A stretch of 64,000 nucleotides of DNA from Candidatus Salinicoccus stercoripullorum (GCA_019113295.1 DXHR01000018.1:186001-250000), one strand, 5' to 3'; shown: positions 28,765-37,560, numbered from the stretch's first letter. The notes: generated by a model from the sequence alone, not told the origin. Numbers and translations: made by a program.

Positions 28765-29083
28765 AATCTTCTACAGATGCTAAAGTATTCAATGTGATTT
28801 TCTGATGGGAATCATTCCATTTCGGCTCCCCATCCACAAAATAAAAGGCCTGCGGAGACTCATGCGTGATGCCGAAGGTATCACTTATATGGTCGGAAAG
28901 CTGCCGGTGATCCTGGACGACCAGATAGTAACCGTCCATGTCCCTTTCATAATGGAACTTCTGGAACTCTTCGAATGCAGCCGCCGAAATCGGGCAGGTG
29001 CTGCTGTGCTTCATAAAGAAGAAGGTCTTCTTTTCATCCAACAGCTTTTGAAAAGAGTCAATCGTTGTCGTTTTGGTTAACAT
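28763..29083 (-). CDS. ytxJ: YtxJ-like bacillithiol-system thioredoxin-fold protein
   Basis: The 106-residue protein has a thioredoxin-like pattern with a single active-site cysteine in KHSSTCPISAAAFEEFQKF, an ESPQAFYFVDGEPKW region with a cis-Pro candidate, and no signal peptide. This is the YtxJ/DUF2847 family, predicted to work as a monothiol bacilliredoxin in bacillithiol-making Firmicutes. AAGGTG precedes the ATG. Confidence 0.85.
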   Translation of the reverse strand: MLTKTTTIDSFQKLLDEKKTFFFMKHSSTCPISAAAFEEFQKFHYERDMDGYYLVVQDHRQLSDHISDTFGITHESPQAFYFVDGEPKWNDSHQKITLNTLASVED

Positions 29084-29189
29084 TTCATCACCTTCTCAGT
29101 AAACTTTTACTAATTTATCATTTATCCTGAAAATAAGCAAATCTGTCTTTTGTCATATGTTATACTGACAGGGATTGGAGGTATTACCC

Positions 29190-29438
29190 GTGAATAACAA
29201 ATCGCTCAAACGCTGGACTTTTCTCGATACGATAAATGCTGCTCTGCTCATCGTCGTCGTGCTGTTCATGCTTGATTTCCAGAATAATGCGACTGTATCC
29301 TGGATTCTGCTTGCTGTGTTTGCATTCTGGGCTGTGACGGTCATATTGAGAAACGTCTTCATAACAAAAGTCATGAACGACCCGAACCACCCGATGCATC
29401 CGGACCAGGCCGCACAAAAGGATAACACCAAAGAGTGA
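29190..29438 (+). CDS. Small membrane protein of unknown function
   Basis: About 82 residues with two hydrophobic segments (ALLIVVVLFMLDF and VSWILLAVFAFWAVTVIL) and a polar C-terminus (NDPNHPMHPDQAAQ). Translation most likely begins at the GTG at 29190 (VNNKSLKRW), which has GGAGG 8 bases upstream; the track start uses an upstream TTG. I do not recognise the family. It converges on the EMYY lipoprotein gene with an 8-base gap. Confidence 0.7.
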   Translation: MNNKSLKRWTFLDTINAALLIVVVLFMLDFQNNATVSWILLAVFAFWAVTVILRNVFITKVMNDPNHPMHPDQAAQKDNTKE

Positions 29439-29445
29439 GAGTGGA

Positions 29446-30348
29446 CTATTCGAGTTCACTCTCAATTTCGTCTATGCGGCTGTAATAATTCTCATCCAGC
29501 TTCTGATACGTTTCCTTCATGGGAATGATGCTCTGGAGCTGCAGATCCTGCAGCCGTTCATTGTAAGTCATGGTATTCTTTCGTTCCTGATAATACTTTT
29601 CAAACCCGTAGTACATTTCGAGTGACAGGCTCCGAATGCGGATTGCGCTTTCCGTCTCCAGATTCATCTGGTTGAGCGATTCGATGTGCTCTTCAATGGC
29701 GGGCATCATCTCCTCATCGATATGTTTCTGTTTTTCATCGATGGACCCGTCCCCCTGGAGCAGCTGTGATTCGGATTCCAGCGATTCGCTGTTCTCATTG
29801 ATCTGTTCTATGAGGCCGTCAATTTCACCGACCGCGTCCGTGTCGTCGGTTTTCTCTATGATTCCGTCCCGTGCTTTCTGATTTTCCATAAAAGACTGGC
29901 TCAGTTCGATGAGTTCCTCATTCGACCTGACCGACATCAGATAGGCTTCCACATACTCATCCAGCTGACGCGCAAAATCCTGTTTGATTTCCACACTTTC
30001 CCTGAATGAATCATGCATTTCCGCCAGTTCTTCGTTGTTCACTTCAACGGTTTCGATTTCCTCCGCCATCTGATCGGCAACCGGCAGTATGTCCTCCTCC
30101 AGTTTCGTGCTGATCGACTCCAGACGTTCAGTGTCGACATCCACGCTTCTCGAGGACAGCTCTTCAGGCAGATACTCGTAATCCAGCGAGTCGGCCGCCA
30201 ATGTAAATTCTTCATCGAGCCCGTGGATCTCCTCCATATCCGCCATGTATTTCTCCATTTCTTCTGCGAGTGCATTCGAACACCCGGTGAGAACAGTCAG
30301 GCTGACCATGAGGACCAGCCCCGACATATTTTTCAAAGAATGACGCAA
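29446..30348 (-). CDS. EMYY-motif lipoprotein
   Basis: The 300-residue product has a lipoprotein signal (VLMVSLTVLTGCSN, lipobox LTGC) and an almost wholly helical, acidic mature part rich in Glu, Asp, Ser and Leu, with coiled-coil-like heptads. Near the C-terminus is LEMYYGFEKYYQERKNTM, the motif that names the staphylococcal EMYY lipoprotein family; function is unknown. The start is probably the TTG at 30348; no ATG lies before the signal's basic residues. The extended -10 TGCTATATT (about 30409-30416) would drive it. Confidence 0.78.
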   Translation of the reverse strand: MRHSLKNMSGLVLMVSLTVLTGCSNALAEEMEKYMADMEEIHGLDEEFTLAADSLDYEYLPEELSSRSVDVDTERLESISTKLEEDILPVADQMAEEIETVEVNNEELAEMHDSFRESVEIKQDFARQLDEYVEAYLMSVRSNEELIELSQSFMENQKARDGIIEKTDDTDAVGEIDGLIEQINENSESLESESQLLQGDGSIDEKQKHIDEEMMPAIEEHIESLNQMNLETESAIRIRSLSLEMYYGFEKYYQERKNTMTYNERLQDLQLQSIIPMKETYQKLDENYYSRIDEIESELE

Positions 30349-30350
30349 AA

Positions 30351-30416
30351 GGTGTCACACCCTTGTTCTAGTATCATTGTGTTACACTGGCTGTCAGTGG
30401 CTAAACAAAATATAGC
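30351..30416 (-). promoter_or_regulatory. Promoter and palindromes upstream of the EMYY lipoprotein gene
   Basis: The minus strand has GTGTGCTATATTTTG with an extended -10 (TGC-TATATT), very like the promoters of the two hydrolase genes but without a WalR box at the same distance. Downstream of the likely start lie CACTG-N5-CAGTG, GTGTTACAC and GGTGTCACACC (30351-30361), short palindromes that may be operators or RNA hairpins. Confidence 0.45.
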
Positions 30417-30459
30417 ACACATCAGATCAGTGTACAATGTGCTTAATTTATCAACCCAT

Positions 30460-30488
30460 TTCCAAAAACGGGCCACTTCCATTATAAT
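30460..30488 (+). promoter_or_regulatory. Probable promoter of murB
   Basis: TATAAT at 30483-30488 lies 36 bases before the murB GTG. A weak -35 (TTCCAA) is placed 17 bases upstream. Confidence 0.5.
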
Positions 30489-30524
30489 ATACATAGTCAA
30501 TCCCACTTGAAAGGAATTACTACG

Positions 30525-31463
30525 GTGAATACTACCCAAATCGAAACTGATCTGAAGGCACTCCTTCTGGATCCTGATATCAAAGTATATGAACCATTAA
30601 AAAAATACACCTATACAGAGACGGGCGGACCCGCCGACTACTACGTCACGGTCCATAATGTCGAAGATGCCTGCCGGGTGCTCCGCTACAGTGCCCAGAA
30701 TCACATATCGGTCACATATCTCGGCAACGGCTCCAACATCATCATCCGCGACGGCGGAATCAGGGGCATCGTCCTCAATCTGCTCGAACTGGACCATCTT
30801 GAGGAAGAGGCGGGCATCATCACCGCAGGCAGCGGCAGGGCGATAATCGATGTTTCCAATTTCGCATACGAGCGGGCACTCGCCGGACTGGAGTTCGCCT
30901 GCGGCATTCCCGGAAGCGTCGGCGGCGCAGTCTATATGAATGCGGGTGCATACGGCGGGGAAGTGAAAGACTGCCTCCTCGAAGTCACTGCAATCGACAG
31001 GGAGGGGGAAATCATCACCCTTAAAAACGAGGAGCTCGGACTCGGCTATCGCAAAAGCATCGTCCAGGAAAACGAGTATGTCGTAGTGGAGGCGAAATTT
31101 GCACTGAGACCGGGTGATCCCGCTGACATAAAAGCCATCATGGACGACCTCACATACCGCCGGGAATCGAAGCAGCCGCTGGAATTCCCCTCATGCGGCA
31201 GTGTCTTCCAGCGTCCTCCGGGCAATTTTGCCGGAAAACTGATCCAGGATGCCGGACTTCAGGGACACCGCATCGGCGGTGTTGAAGTCTCGACGAAACA
31301 TGCCGGTTTCATGGTCAATGTCGATAACGGTACAGCCGGTGACTATGAAGACCTGATCAGGCACGTCCAGGAGGCCATACTGGATGAGTTCGGTGTACAG
31401 CTGAACCGGGAAGTCCGGATCATCGGCGATCCTGTGTACAAGCGTGCCGACCGGCATAAATGA
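30525..31463 (+). CDS. murB: UDP-N-acetylenolpyruvoylglucosamine reductase
   Basis: MurB makes UDP-MurNAc, using NADPH and FAD, in peptidoglycan precursor synthesis. FAD-binding motifs are [40 protein letters not shown] and [10 protein letters not shown], and the catalytic serine region is [20 protein letters not shown]. This is the short type II MurB. The start is taken as the GTG at 30525, which has AAAGGA 9 bases upstream (312 aa); the track starts at a TTG 18 bases earlier. It lies beside sstD as in Staphylococcus. Confidence 0.97.
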   Translation: MNTTQIETDLKALLLDPDIKVYEPLKKYTYTETGGPADYYVTVHNVEDACRVLRYSAQNHISVTYLGNGSNIIIRDGGIRGIVLNLLELDHLEEEAGIITAGSGRAIIDVSNFAYERALAGLEFACGIPGSVGGAVYMNAGAYGGEVKDCLLEVTAIDREGEIITLKNEELGLGYRKSIVQENEYVVVEAKFALRPGDPADIKAIMDDLTYRRESKQPLEFPSCGSVFQRPPGNFAGKLIQDAGLQGHRIGGVEVSTKHAGFMVNVDNGTAGDYEDLIRHVQEAILDEFGVQLNREVRIIGDPVYKRADRHK

Positions 31464-31474
31464 CAGGCATACAG

Positions 31475-31512
31475 CAGACCACCCCGTCCGGGCATCCGGA
31501 CGGGGTGGTCTG
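31475..31512. terminator. Bidirectional terminator between murB and sstD
   Basis: cagaccaccccgtccg and cggacggggtggtctg form a perfect 16-base stem between convergent genes. T tracts on both sides are weak, but the stem is very strong. Confidence 0.88.
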
Positions 31513-31522
31513 ATTCATTCAG

Positions 31523-32593
31523 TTATTCGATTTCAGCCATGCCCGCTTCAATTTCTTCAAGCTGGGCCATGCCGCTCAGGTAGCCTCCTGAGTTAAGGTA
31601 CCATGACTGCGGGTTGAGTTCGATGATATTGTCATTCTCGATGGCGTCCACATGTTGTGTGACATCATTTTTGACAACATCGACCGGCGTCGCTTCGCCG
31701 TCGGAAACAGCGGCTCCCCTATCCATCACGAGCATTACACCCGGATCGGTTTCAGAGATGAATTCAAAGCTGACCTGGTTGCCGTGGTCATCTGTCACTT
31801 CGTCTTCCTCCTGGTCCCCTGCGGATGTGAATCCGAGGTCCTCATACAGGAAGCCGTAACGGCCGCCCACACCGTGGAATGAAAGGTCGCCGCCATTCGT
31901 CTGTATGAACAGCATGTCTTTGTCCGCTTCGGTCACTGTCTGGTTCACCTCATCGAGTTTCGTCTGCATGTCAGCGACGAGCTCATCCGCCTTGTCCTGG
32001 ACATCGTACATTTCTCCGAGGAATTCTGTCATATCCATGATGTCCTGGAAGTAATTGTTGCTGTCAGCAGCGACGAATACGATTTCCGCATCCGGTGCAG
32101 CCTTCTCCATCTCTTCAACAGTCTGGGTGTTTGACTGGCGTCCGTGGATCATGATCACTTCCGGCTGGAGTTCGGCAAGCGTCTCGAATTCATCCGGTTT
32201 CAGACCGCCGAGGTTTGCATATTCATCAGATTCGAAGTCTTTGTTCACTTCAGAAAGTGAAGCATTATTGTCACCCTTCGGCAGGCCGATGATGTTCTCT
32301 TCAATTCCGAGCGCCTTGAAAGTGGATGCCACCCCCAGATCATAGATGGCAACTTTATCGGAGTTCTTTGGAAGTTCAACTGTTTCATTTACTTCTGTTG
32401 TCTCGCCTTCTTCGCCGCGTGGAGGTCCACTTTCATAGTTGTTTTCATATGTGATCGTCTCGTCTGAACCTTCTTTTGCATCTGCATCATCGCTTCCGGC
32501 GTCCTTTTCTGTTGTTTCTCCACCATTGCCGCATGCTGAAAGTACAAGCATTACAGCCATGGCAAGCATTAAGTAAAATTTCTTAAAATCCAT
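31523..32593 (-). CDS. sstD: Siderophore-binding lipoprotein (SstD-like)
   Basis: The 356-residue protein has a lipoprotein signal (MLAMAVMLVLSACGNGG), an acidic Asp/Glu linker and a periplasmic-binding fold of the FecB/FhuD type (DKVAIYDLGVASTFKALGIE, LAELQPEVIMIHGRQSN, LVVMDRG-like strands). It would capture a ferric siderophore for the permease encoded upstream. In S. aureus the sst system takes up catechol siderophores and catecholamines; the ligand here is inferred only from gene order. A 105-base gap separates it from sstC, and its ATG directly follows the stop of a 25-codon ORF. Confidence 0.9.
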   Translation of the reverse strand: MDFKKFYLMLAMAVMLVLSACGNGGETTEKDAGSDDADAKEGSDETITYENNYESGPPRGEEGETTEVNETVELPKNSDKVAIYDLGVASTFKALGIEENIIGLPKGDNNASLSEVNKDFESDEYANLGGLKPDEFETLAELQPEVIMIHGRQSNTQTVEEMEKAAPDAEIVFVAADSNNYFQDIMDMTEFLGEMYDVQDKADELVADMQTKLDEVNQTVTEADKDMLFIQTNGGDLSFHGVGGRYGFLYEDLGFTSAGDQEEDEVTDDHGNQVSFEFISETDPGVMLVMDRGAAVSDGEATPVDVVKNDVTQHVDAIENDNIIELNPQSWYLNSGGYLSGMAQLEEIEAGMAEIE

Positions 32594-32671
32594 TTAAATA
32601 CCTCTCCCGTTAAGTAAATTTTCAGCCCCCGCTAAAAACTTGAAAATACATCCGATTAAAGCTGCCACCAC
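32594..32671 (-). CDS. Possible 25-codon hydrophobic micro-ORF abutting sstD
   Basis: In the sstC-sstD gap the minus strand has AAAGGAGG (32671-32678) followed at once by GTG GTG and an ORF VVAALIGCIFKFLAGAENLLNGR.. that ends TAA directly before the sstD ATG (TAAATG). The SD lies too close (0-2 bases) for efficient initiation, so this may be non-coding. If translated, it would give a hydrophobic peptide and couple translation to sstD. Confidence 0.25.
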   Translation of the reverse strand: MVAALIGCIFKFLAGAENLLNGRGI

Positions 32672-32698
32672 CTCCTTTAAGGCTTCAATAAGTTCCCG

Positions 32699-33532
32699 TT
32701 AAGCTCTGAGCTGCTCTGTGGCCACCGTCTGTGCATACTCCTGGGCATCATCTTCCGTGACGTCACCCGTCTGGTCATCGAAATATATGCAGATGTTATG
32801 ACCGAATATACACTGTATGTTGATTTCCATCTCATATATTTCCTCGAGTATGCTTTTCTTGATGACTTCATGCTTTGTCCCGCTGACTGCAACCCTGCCG
32901 TTCTTCAGCGCAATGATATTGTCGGAATAGCACGAGGCAAAGTTGATGTCATGGATGACGATGATGATCGTCTTATTCTTCTCACGCACGAGTCTCCTCA
33001 GAATCTGCATGATCTGCACAGAGTGCTTCATATCAAGGTTGTTGAGCGGCTCATCCAGGAAGATATACTCCGTATCCTGGACGATTGTCATCGCAATGTA
33101 TGCACGCTGCCTCTGTCCGCCGGACAGCTCATCGATGTAGCGGTCCTCGAGTTCCCCGAGTTCCATATATTCTATCGCTTCATCGATGACCCTGTAGTCC
33201 TCATCCTTCAGGCGGCCCTTGGAGTATGGGTAGCGGCCGAAACTGACCAGTTCGCGCACCGTGATTTTCAGCTCAAGATGGTTCGTCTGCTTAAGTATGG
33301 ATATCCGTTTGGCAAGCGCATTGTTCGGCTGAGTAAAGATGTTGTCGCCTTCGATCAGCACTTCGCCGCTGTCTTTATCGAGCAGTCTGGTGACCATTGA
33401 AATGACAGTACTTTTACCTGCGCCATTCGGGCCGATCAAAGAAGTGATCTTACCTTTTTCAATTGACAGTGATACGTCATCGACTACTTTCTTCTCACCA
33501 TATGATTTAGCAATATCTCTTACCTTTATCAT
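32699..33532 (-). CDS. sstC: Iron-siderophore ABC transporter ATPase (SstC-like)
   Basis: The 277-residue ATPase carries Walker A LIGPNGAGKSTVISMV, signature DELSGGQRQRAYIAM, Walker B EYIFLDEPLNNLD and a switch histidine in IIIVIHDINFA. It powers uptake through SstA/SstB. The start overlaps the sstB stop by 4 bases. The C-terminus (residues about 225-277) is longer and more acidic than the bare ATPase core. Confidence 0.95.
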   Translation of the reverse strand: MIKVRDIAKSYGEKKVVDDVSLSIEKGKITSLIGPNGAGKSTVISMVTRLLDKDSGEVLIEGDNIFTQPNNALAKRISILKQTNHLELKITVRELVSFGRYPYSKGRLKDEDYRVIDEAIEYMELGELEDRYIDELSGGQRQRAYIAMTIVQDTEYIFLDEPLNNLDMKHSVQIMQILRRLVREKNKTIIIVIHDINFASCYSDNIIALKNGRVAVSGTKHEVIKKSILEEIYEMEINIQCIFGHNICIYFDDQTGDVTEDDAQEYAQTVATEQLRA

Positions 33533-34488
33533 AATTTACTCCTCCTAAGCATTAGATAAATGAAGTATAATCCACCAACCAGGTTGATGATGACACTCAG
33601 TTCCACCCCTCCGTCGAACATGAACTGTATCACCATCTGTCCGAGCACCAGTGTGATGACACTGATCAGCACCGAACCGATGATCAGGTAGAGGTGCCTG
33701 TATGTGCTGAACACTTCATGGGCGATGTTTACGACGAGCAGTCCCAGGAACATCATCGGACCGACAAGCGCTGTCGCAGCTGAAACAAGGATCGCAATGA
33801 CGATCAGCAGCTGGGACACTTTCCTGTCGTAGTCCACACCGAGGTTCATGGCATGATCCCGGCCGAGGGACATGACATCGAGTGAATTGAAATCCTTGAG
33901 TACGAACAGGACGGACAACAGGACGATGACGCCCGTTATTCCGAGCAGTGATTCATCGACGGCACTGAACGAGCCGAACAGGCTGTTCTGCAGGATCAGG
34001 AAGTCCTCCGGACTGATCATCATCTGCATGAATGTGGCCAGGTTGCCGAACAGGGTACCGAGAATGATACCGATAAGCAGCAGCAGGAATACATTGTTTT
34101 TCGTGAATCTGAATAAAAACCTGAAGACAAACACCGTGAATATTACGAGCAGCAGCATGCTGAGGAAATAATTCGCCTTGCTGTTCAGCACAATCGCCGA
34201 AGATGCGCCGCCGAAAAATATCATGGATGTCTGTATGAATACATAAACGGAGTCGAGCCCCATTATGGAAGGCGTCAGTATCCTGTTTTTGACTATCGTC
34301 TGGAATATCACCGTCGAGACCGCAATCGCAATACCCACGATGACAATCGCCGCAATCCGCCTCGCCCTCGACGGCAGCTGATAGAAATAGATTGCCGGAT
34401 TCAGATCATAGAGCATGTACAGGACGACTGCTCCGATGGCGCCCATGGTCAATATAAATAACAACTTATTATTCGTCATTCTAAGCAT
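33529..34488 (-). CDS. sstB: Iron-siderophore ABC transporter permease (SstB-like)
   Basis: This 319-residue FecCD-family permease has about nine hydrophobic segments, FecCD features such as RARRIAAIVIVGIAIAVSTVI and LGLLVVNIAHEVFSTYRHL, and the cytoplasmic coupling-helix region. It pairs with SstA to form the transmembrane channel. It overlaps sstA by 8 bases and sstC by 4. Confidence 0.93.
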   Translation of the reverse strand: MLRMTNNKLLFILTMGAIGAVVLYMLYDLNPAIYFYQLPSRARRIAAIVIVGIAIAVSTVIFQTIVKNRILTPSIMGLDSVYVFIQTSMIFFGGASSAIVLNSKANYFLSMLLLVIFTVFVFRFLFRFTKNNVFLLLLIGIILGTLFGNLATFMQMMISPEDFLILQNSLFGSFSAVDESLLGITGVIVLLSVLFVLKDFNSLDVMSLGRDHAMNLGVDYDRKVSQLLIVIAILVSAATALVGPMMFLGLLVVNIAHEVFSTYRHLYLIIGSVLISVITLVLGQMVIQFMFDGGVELSVIINLVGGLYFIYLMLRRSKL

Positions 34489-35449
34489 TGGCCCCGGCCC
34501 TCCTGAATATCAGGAACAGGAATACGAATCCACCGATGATCGCAATGGTCAGCCCGACTGAGATTTCATATGGGTAAATGACGACACGGCCGATTACATC
34601 ACAAATCATGACGAATACCGCCCCCAGCACCGCCGTCAGGAAAATGGTGCTCCGAAGATGGTCGCCCCTGAATACCGAGACGACGTTCGGCACGATCAGT
34701 CCGAGGAACGGCAGCATACCGACTGATACGACGACCAGTGCAGTGATGACTGCTGTGATGAACAGGCCTATGTATAATACTTTCTGATAGTTGAGGCCCA
34801 GGTTTTTGGAGAAGTCCTCCCCCATGCCTGCAACGGTAAACTGGTTCGCATACAAAAGTGCCAGTATGAACAGCGGAATGCTGATGTAGAGAATTTCATA
34901 CTTGCCGGCAACGAGCGTGGAAAAACTGCCGTGCATCCAACCGGAAATCGCCTGGAGCATGTTCGTCCGGAGAGCGATGAAAGTACTGATGCTTGAAATT
35001 ACACCGCCGAGCATCAGACCGATGAGCGGCACGAATATGATGTCCTTGAATTTTATCCTGTTGATGATCTGCATGAAGAGCAGTGTGCCTACAACTGCGA
35101 GGATTGAGGCGAATGCAAGCCTGCCGAGCATGCTCACCCCCGGAAAGAACACCAGGCCGATAAGGATGCCGAGCTGTGCCCAGTCCATCGTGCCGGCAGT
35201 CGTCGGGGAGACGAATTTATTGCGCGTCAGCTGCTGCATGATCAGTCCGCAGACCGCAAGCGAGGCTCCCGCAATGATAATCGATACAGTACGGGGCAGC
35301 CGGCTGTTCAGAAGTATGTCCTGCTGATCTTCACTCAGGCTGAATATATCTCTCGGATGCAGTTCAACAACGCCTACAAACATAGACAGAACCGATAAAA
35401 GCAAAAGTAATACTATAAGTACGTCTAATCTGAATAATTTTCCTATCAT
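34481..35449 (-). CDS. sstA: Iron-siderophore ABC transporter permease (SstA-like)
   Basis: This is the first gene of the importer operon, a 322-residue FecCD permease with about nine membrane segments and motifs SRLPRTVSIIIAGASLAVCGLIMQ and GLIVPNVVSVFRGDHLRS. I start at MIGKLFRLDVLI because AAGGTGG lies 6 bases upstream; the track start at 35491 lies inside the Fur box region. The operon sits under a Fur-type operator, so expression should rise on iron starvation. Confidence 0.94.
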   Translation of the reverse strand: MIGKLFRLDVLIVLLLLLSVLSMFVGVVELHPRDIFSLSEDQQDILLNSRLPRTVSIIIAGASLAVCGLIMQQLTRNKFVSPTTAGTMDWAQLGILIGLVFFPGVSMLGRLAFASILAVVGTLLFMQIINRIKFKDIIFVPLIGLMLGGVISSISTFIALRTNMLQAISGWMHGSFSTLVAGKYEILYISIPLFILALLYANQFTVAGMGEDFSKNLGLNYQKVLYIGLFITAVITALVVVSVGMLPFLGLIVPNVVSVFRGDHLRSTIFLTAVLGAVFVMICDVIGRVVIYPYEISVGLTIAIIGGFVFLFLIFRRAGANA

Positions 35450-35466
35450 AGAAAGCCACCTTAACT

Positions 35467-35526
35467 GATAATGATTATCATTGATAACCATGATTCCAAT
35501 TATACAGTGAAATATTTAGTTTTCAA
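35467..35526 (-). promoter_or_regulatory. Promoter and Fur box of the sst operon
   Basis: On the minus strand TTGAAA (35521-35526) and TATAAT (35499-35504) are 16 bases apart. Directly downstream, GATAATGATTATCATTGAT (35467-35485) is a near-perfect 19-base Fur box, placed to block RNA polymerase when Fe2+ is plentiful. Confidence 0.9.
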
Positions 35527-35551
35527 CTGAAGTTTGAATATTTACATATAA

Positions 35552-35583
35552 AAAACCGGCCGTCATCACTGTCGGCCGGTTTT
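35552..35583 (-). terminator. Rho-independent terminator of the SDR gene
   Basis: aaaaccggccg and cggccggtttt form a perfect 11-base stem, followed on the minus strand by TTTTTTATATG. Confidence 0.9.
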
Positions 35584-35606
35584 GGTCACAAAATGTTAAC
35601 AATTAT

Positions 35607-36284
35607 CTAGTTGATGATGATTGTTTCGCCCGTCGGAGCGCTCCCTCCGCCGGACAGTATGGACATCACCGTCCGGAGCGCCTTCGGATTGGAACGTTCC
35701 GGAGACTCCCCTTCCCTGATGGAGGGGCGGTAGCTGAGTGCATAAACATCCACATCCTCTTTCCTGAGTTCAATCGCCGTGGAATGCGTGAGTGCTTCGA
35801 TTGCCCCCGTCACGGTGTAGTACAGGTTCCTTTCGAACACATCTTCAAATGAAGGTTCTATGACATTGATAATCTTGGCATCCCGCTCATCCTTCAGCAT
35901 CGGACGGAGGGTGCGGATACCGAGATATGTCCCCCAGACATGTTCATACATCACCTGGTTGAACTCGTCGAAAGAAACATCATACACCGAACGGTTCTCA
36001 GTGAAAATCGTATGTACAAGTATGATGCCGTTCAGTGTACTGTATTCTTCCTGTATTTCCTCCATGATGGCCATCCAGTCGATTTCCTTCGACTGCTCGA
36101 GCATGACCACCTTATGATCCCCCTCTGAACTTTCCTGAAGTTCTTCCAGGAGGCTGTCCAATTCAATATGGTCGACGCCGGCCAAAATCACGTTCGCGCC
36201 CTGTTCCGCCAAATCCATCGACAACTCTCTGCCCAGTGATTTCGCGGCGTTTGACACAACATACGTCTTATCCTGCAACTCCAT
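35607..36284 (-). CDS. Short-chain dehydrogenase-like protein with altered active site
   Basis: The 225-residue protein has the SDR fold order: an N-terminal strand-turn (TYVVSNAAKSLGRELSMDLAEQGANVIL), a central ILVHTIFTENRSV in place of the usual NNAG, and IINVIEPSFEDVFERNLYYTVTGAIEALTHSTA. The nucleotide loop lacks the TGxxxGIG glycines and the YxxxK pair reads YxxxG, so the catalytic lysine is missing. It may bind a cofactor or partner without being an oxidoreductase. Its transcript is separate from sst, divided by a strong terminator. Confidence 0.8.
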   Translation of the reverse strand: MELQDKTYVVSNAAKSLGRELSMDLAEQGANVILAGVDHIELDSLLEELQESSEGDHKVVMLEQSKEIDWMAIMEEIQEEYSTLNGIILVHTIFTENRSVYDVSFDEFNQVMYEHVWGTYLGIRTLRPMLKDERDAKIINVIEPSFEDVFERNLYYTVTGAIEALTHSTAIELRKEDVDVYALSYRPSIREGESPERSNPKALRTVMSILSGGGSAPTGETIIIN

Positions 36285-36385
36285 GGCTACCTCCTGAATT
36301 TCTGCAATGAATTATATATATATTGTAAACCTTAATGGCCCACAATACAATTATGAGCCGTTTAAACACATGCAGAGCGGGGATT

Positions 36386-36802
36386 TTATTCCACAGTGAT
36401 CTGCTTTTCAGGCATTGTATGAAGCTGGTAGGCGTCCACGTGGGAAATCACGGAATAATCTCCCGCCTCCTCGAAAGTATACTCGATTGAGTACAGACCA
36501 TTTTCAGAATGCTCCGCTTCAATCATGTCCAGGCTGCCGCCGTCAGCATCAAGCACCTCGAACCTGACTTCGTCCGCATCCGTCACATCCTCTCCGTTGG
36601 AATGGACATATGCCGTAAAGCTTTCTTTTTCGCCCGCTTCTGCTGTCTCGGGCACTTCAAGGTCCACTTCGAGGGACCGCACCTCTTCGTCCGCCTCTTC
36701 GTGTGAACCATGCTCCCCGTTTTCTGAATCGACATCATTGCCGCATGCTCCAAGCAGCATTACAAATGTGAGCATAGCCGTCATCCAAATTTTTGATTTC
36801 AT
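36386..36802 (-). CDS. FixH/YtkA-like lipoprotein
   Basis: The 138-residue protein has a lipoprotein signal (MLTFVMLLGACGND, lipobox LGAC), a His/Glu-rich acidic stretch (GEHGSHEEADEEV), and one immunoglobulin-like beta domain (EAGEKESFTAYVHSNGEDV, GLYSIEYTFEEAGDYSVISH) of the YtkA/FixH type. Such domains occur in proteins tied to cytochrome oxidase or copper handling; the exact role is unknown. The ATG is preceded by a purine-rich AGAAGGAGAAACGG. Confidence 0.8.
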   Translation of the reverse strand: MKSKIWMTAMLTFVMLLGACGNDVDSENGEHGSHEEADEEVRSLEVDLEVPETAEAGEKESFTAYVHSNGEDVTDADEVRFEVLDADGGSLDMIEAEHSENGLYSIEYTFEEAGDYSVISHVDAYQLHTMPEKQITVE

Positions 36803-36983
36803 AATCCGTTTCTCCTTCTGGTATCCGTATCCCGGTTTTCAGTCCAAAGACCTGGTATCCATTTTAACATGTATAATATTCGAGGATTTCACCGATATAT
36901 GAAAGTTGGTTGAAGTAATTTTGACAGAACTGTGCGGGAGGAGACGCCAGTTTCCCTTTACCGGTGTCAATCGGACGATAGAA

Positions 36984-37016
36984 AACCGGAGCGCTGTCAG
37001 TTACAGCGTTCCGGTT
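36984..37016 (-). terminator. Terminator of the rib operon
   Basis: aaccggagcgctg and cagcgttccggtt form a 13-base stem with one G-T pair, followed on the minus strand by TTTTC. It lies 60 bases after the ribH stop. Confidence 0.8.
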
Positions 37017-37076
37017 CCCCTCATACTTCATTCAATTAGAACTCATGATACTCTGCCCTATTTCTAAGCTGAAAAA

Positions 37077-37547
37077 CTAATCCCTTTTGATCTGTCCCAT
37101 CAGGTTTGCCATTTCGATGGCGCCGGCTGCGGCATCTGAACCTTTGTTGCCTGCTTTTGTGCCGGCGCGCTCAATCGCCTGTTCGATGTTTTCTGTAGTG
37201 ATGATGCCGAACATCACCGGCACGCCCGTAGTAAGGCCTGCCTGGGAAATGCCTTTTGCCGCTTCGTTGCATACATAGTCATAATGTGTCGTGCTGCCGC
37301 GGATGACACAACCGAGACCGATGACCGCATCATACTTTCCCGATTCTGCAAGTGTTTTTGCAGCGAGCGGAATTTCAAACGCTCCCGGTACATATACAAG
37401 ATCTATATCGTCCGATTTTACATCGTGGCTGATGAGAGTTCCTTCCGCCCCCTCCACAAGCCGGGATGTGATGAAATCATTGAATCTTCCTGCGACAATC
37501 GCAATTTTAAGGTTTGTACCGATCATTTTCGTTTCGATTTCATTCAT
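37077..37547 (-). CDS. ribH: 6,7-dimethyl-8-ribityllumazine synthase
   Basis: RibH condenses 5-amino-6-ribitylaminouracil with dihydroxybutanone phosphate, the last-but-one step to riboflavin. Recognisable parts are [58 protein letters not shown] and [23 protein letters not shown] start at [12 protein letters not shown] (156 aa), preceded by AGGAGG at 9 bases. It is the last gene of ribD-ribE-ribBA-ribH. Confidence 0.98.
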   Translation of the reverse strand: MNEIETKMIGTNLKIAIVAGRFNDFITSRLVEGAEGTLISHDVKSDDIDLVYVPGAFEIPLAAKTLAESGKYDAVIGLGCVIRGSTTHYDYVCNEAAKGISQAGLTTGVPVMFGIITTENIEQAIERAGTKAGNKGSDAAAGAIEMANLMGQIKRD

Positions 37548-37560
37548 GTAAATTGCCCTC

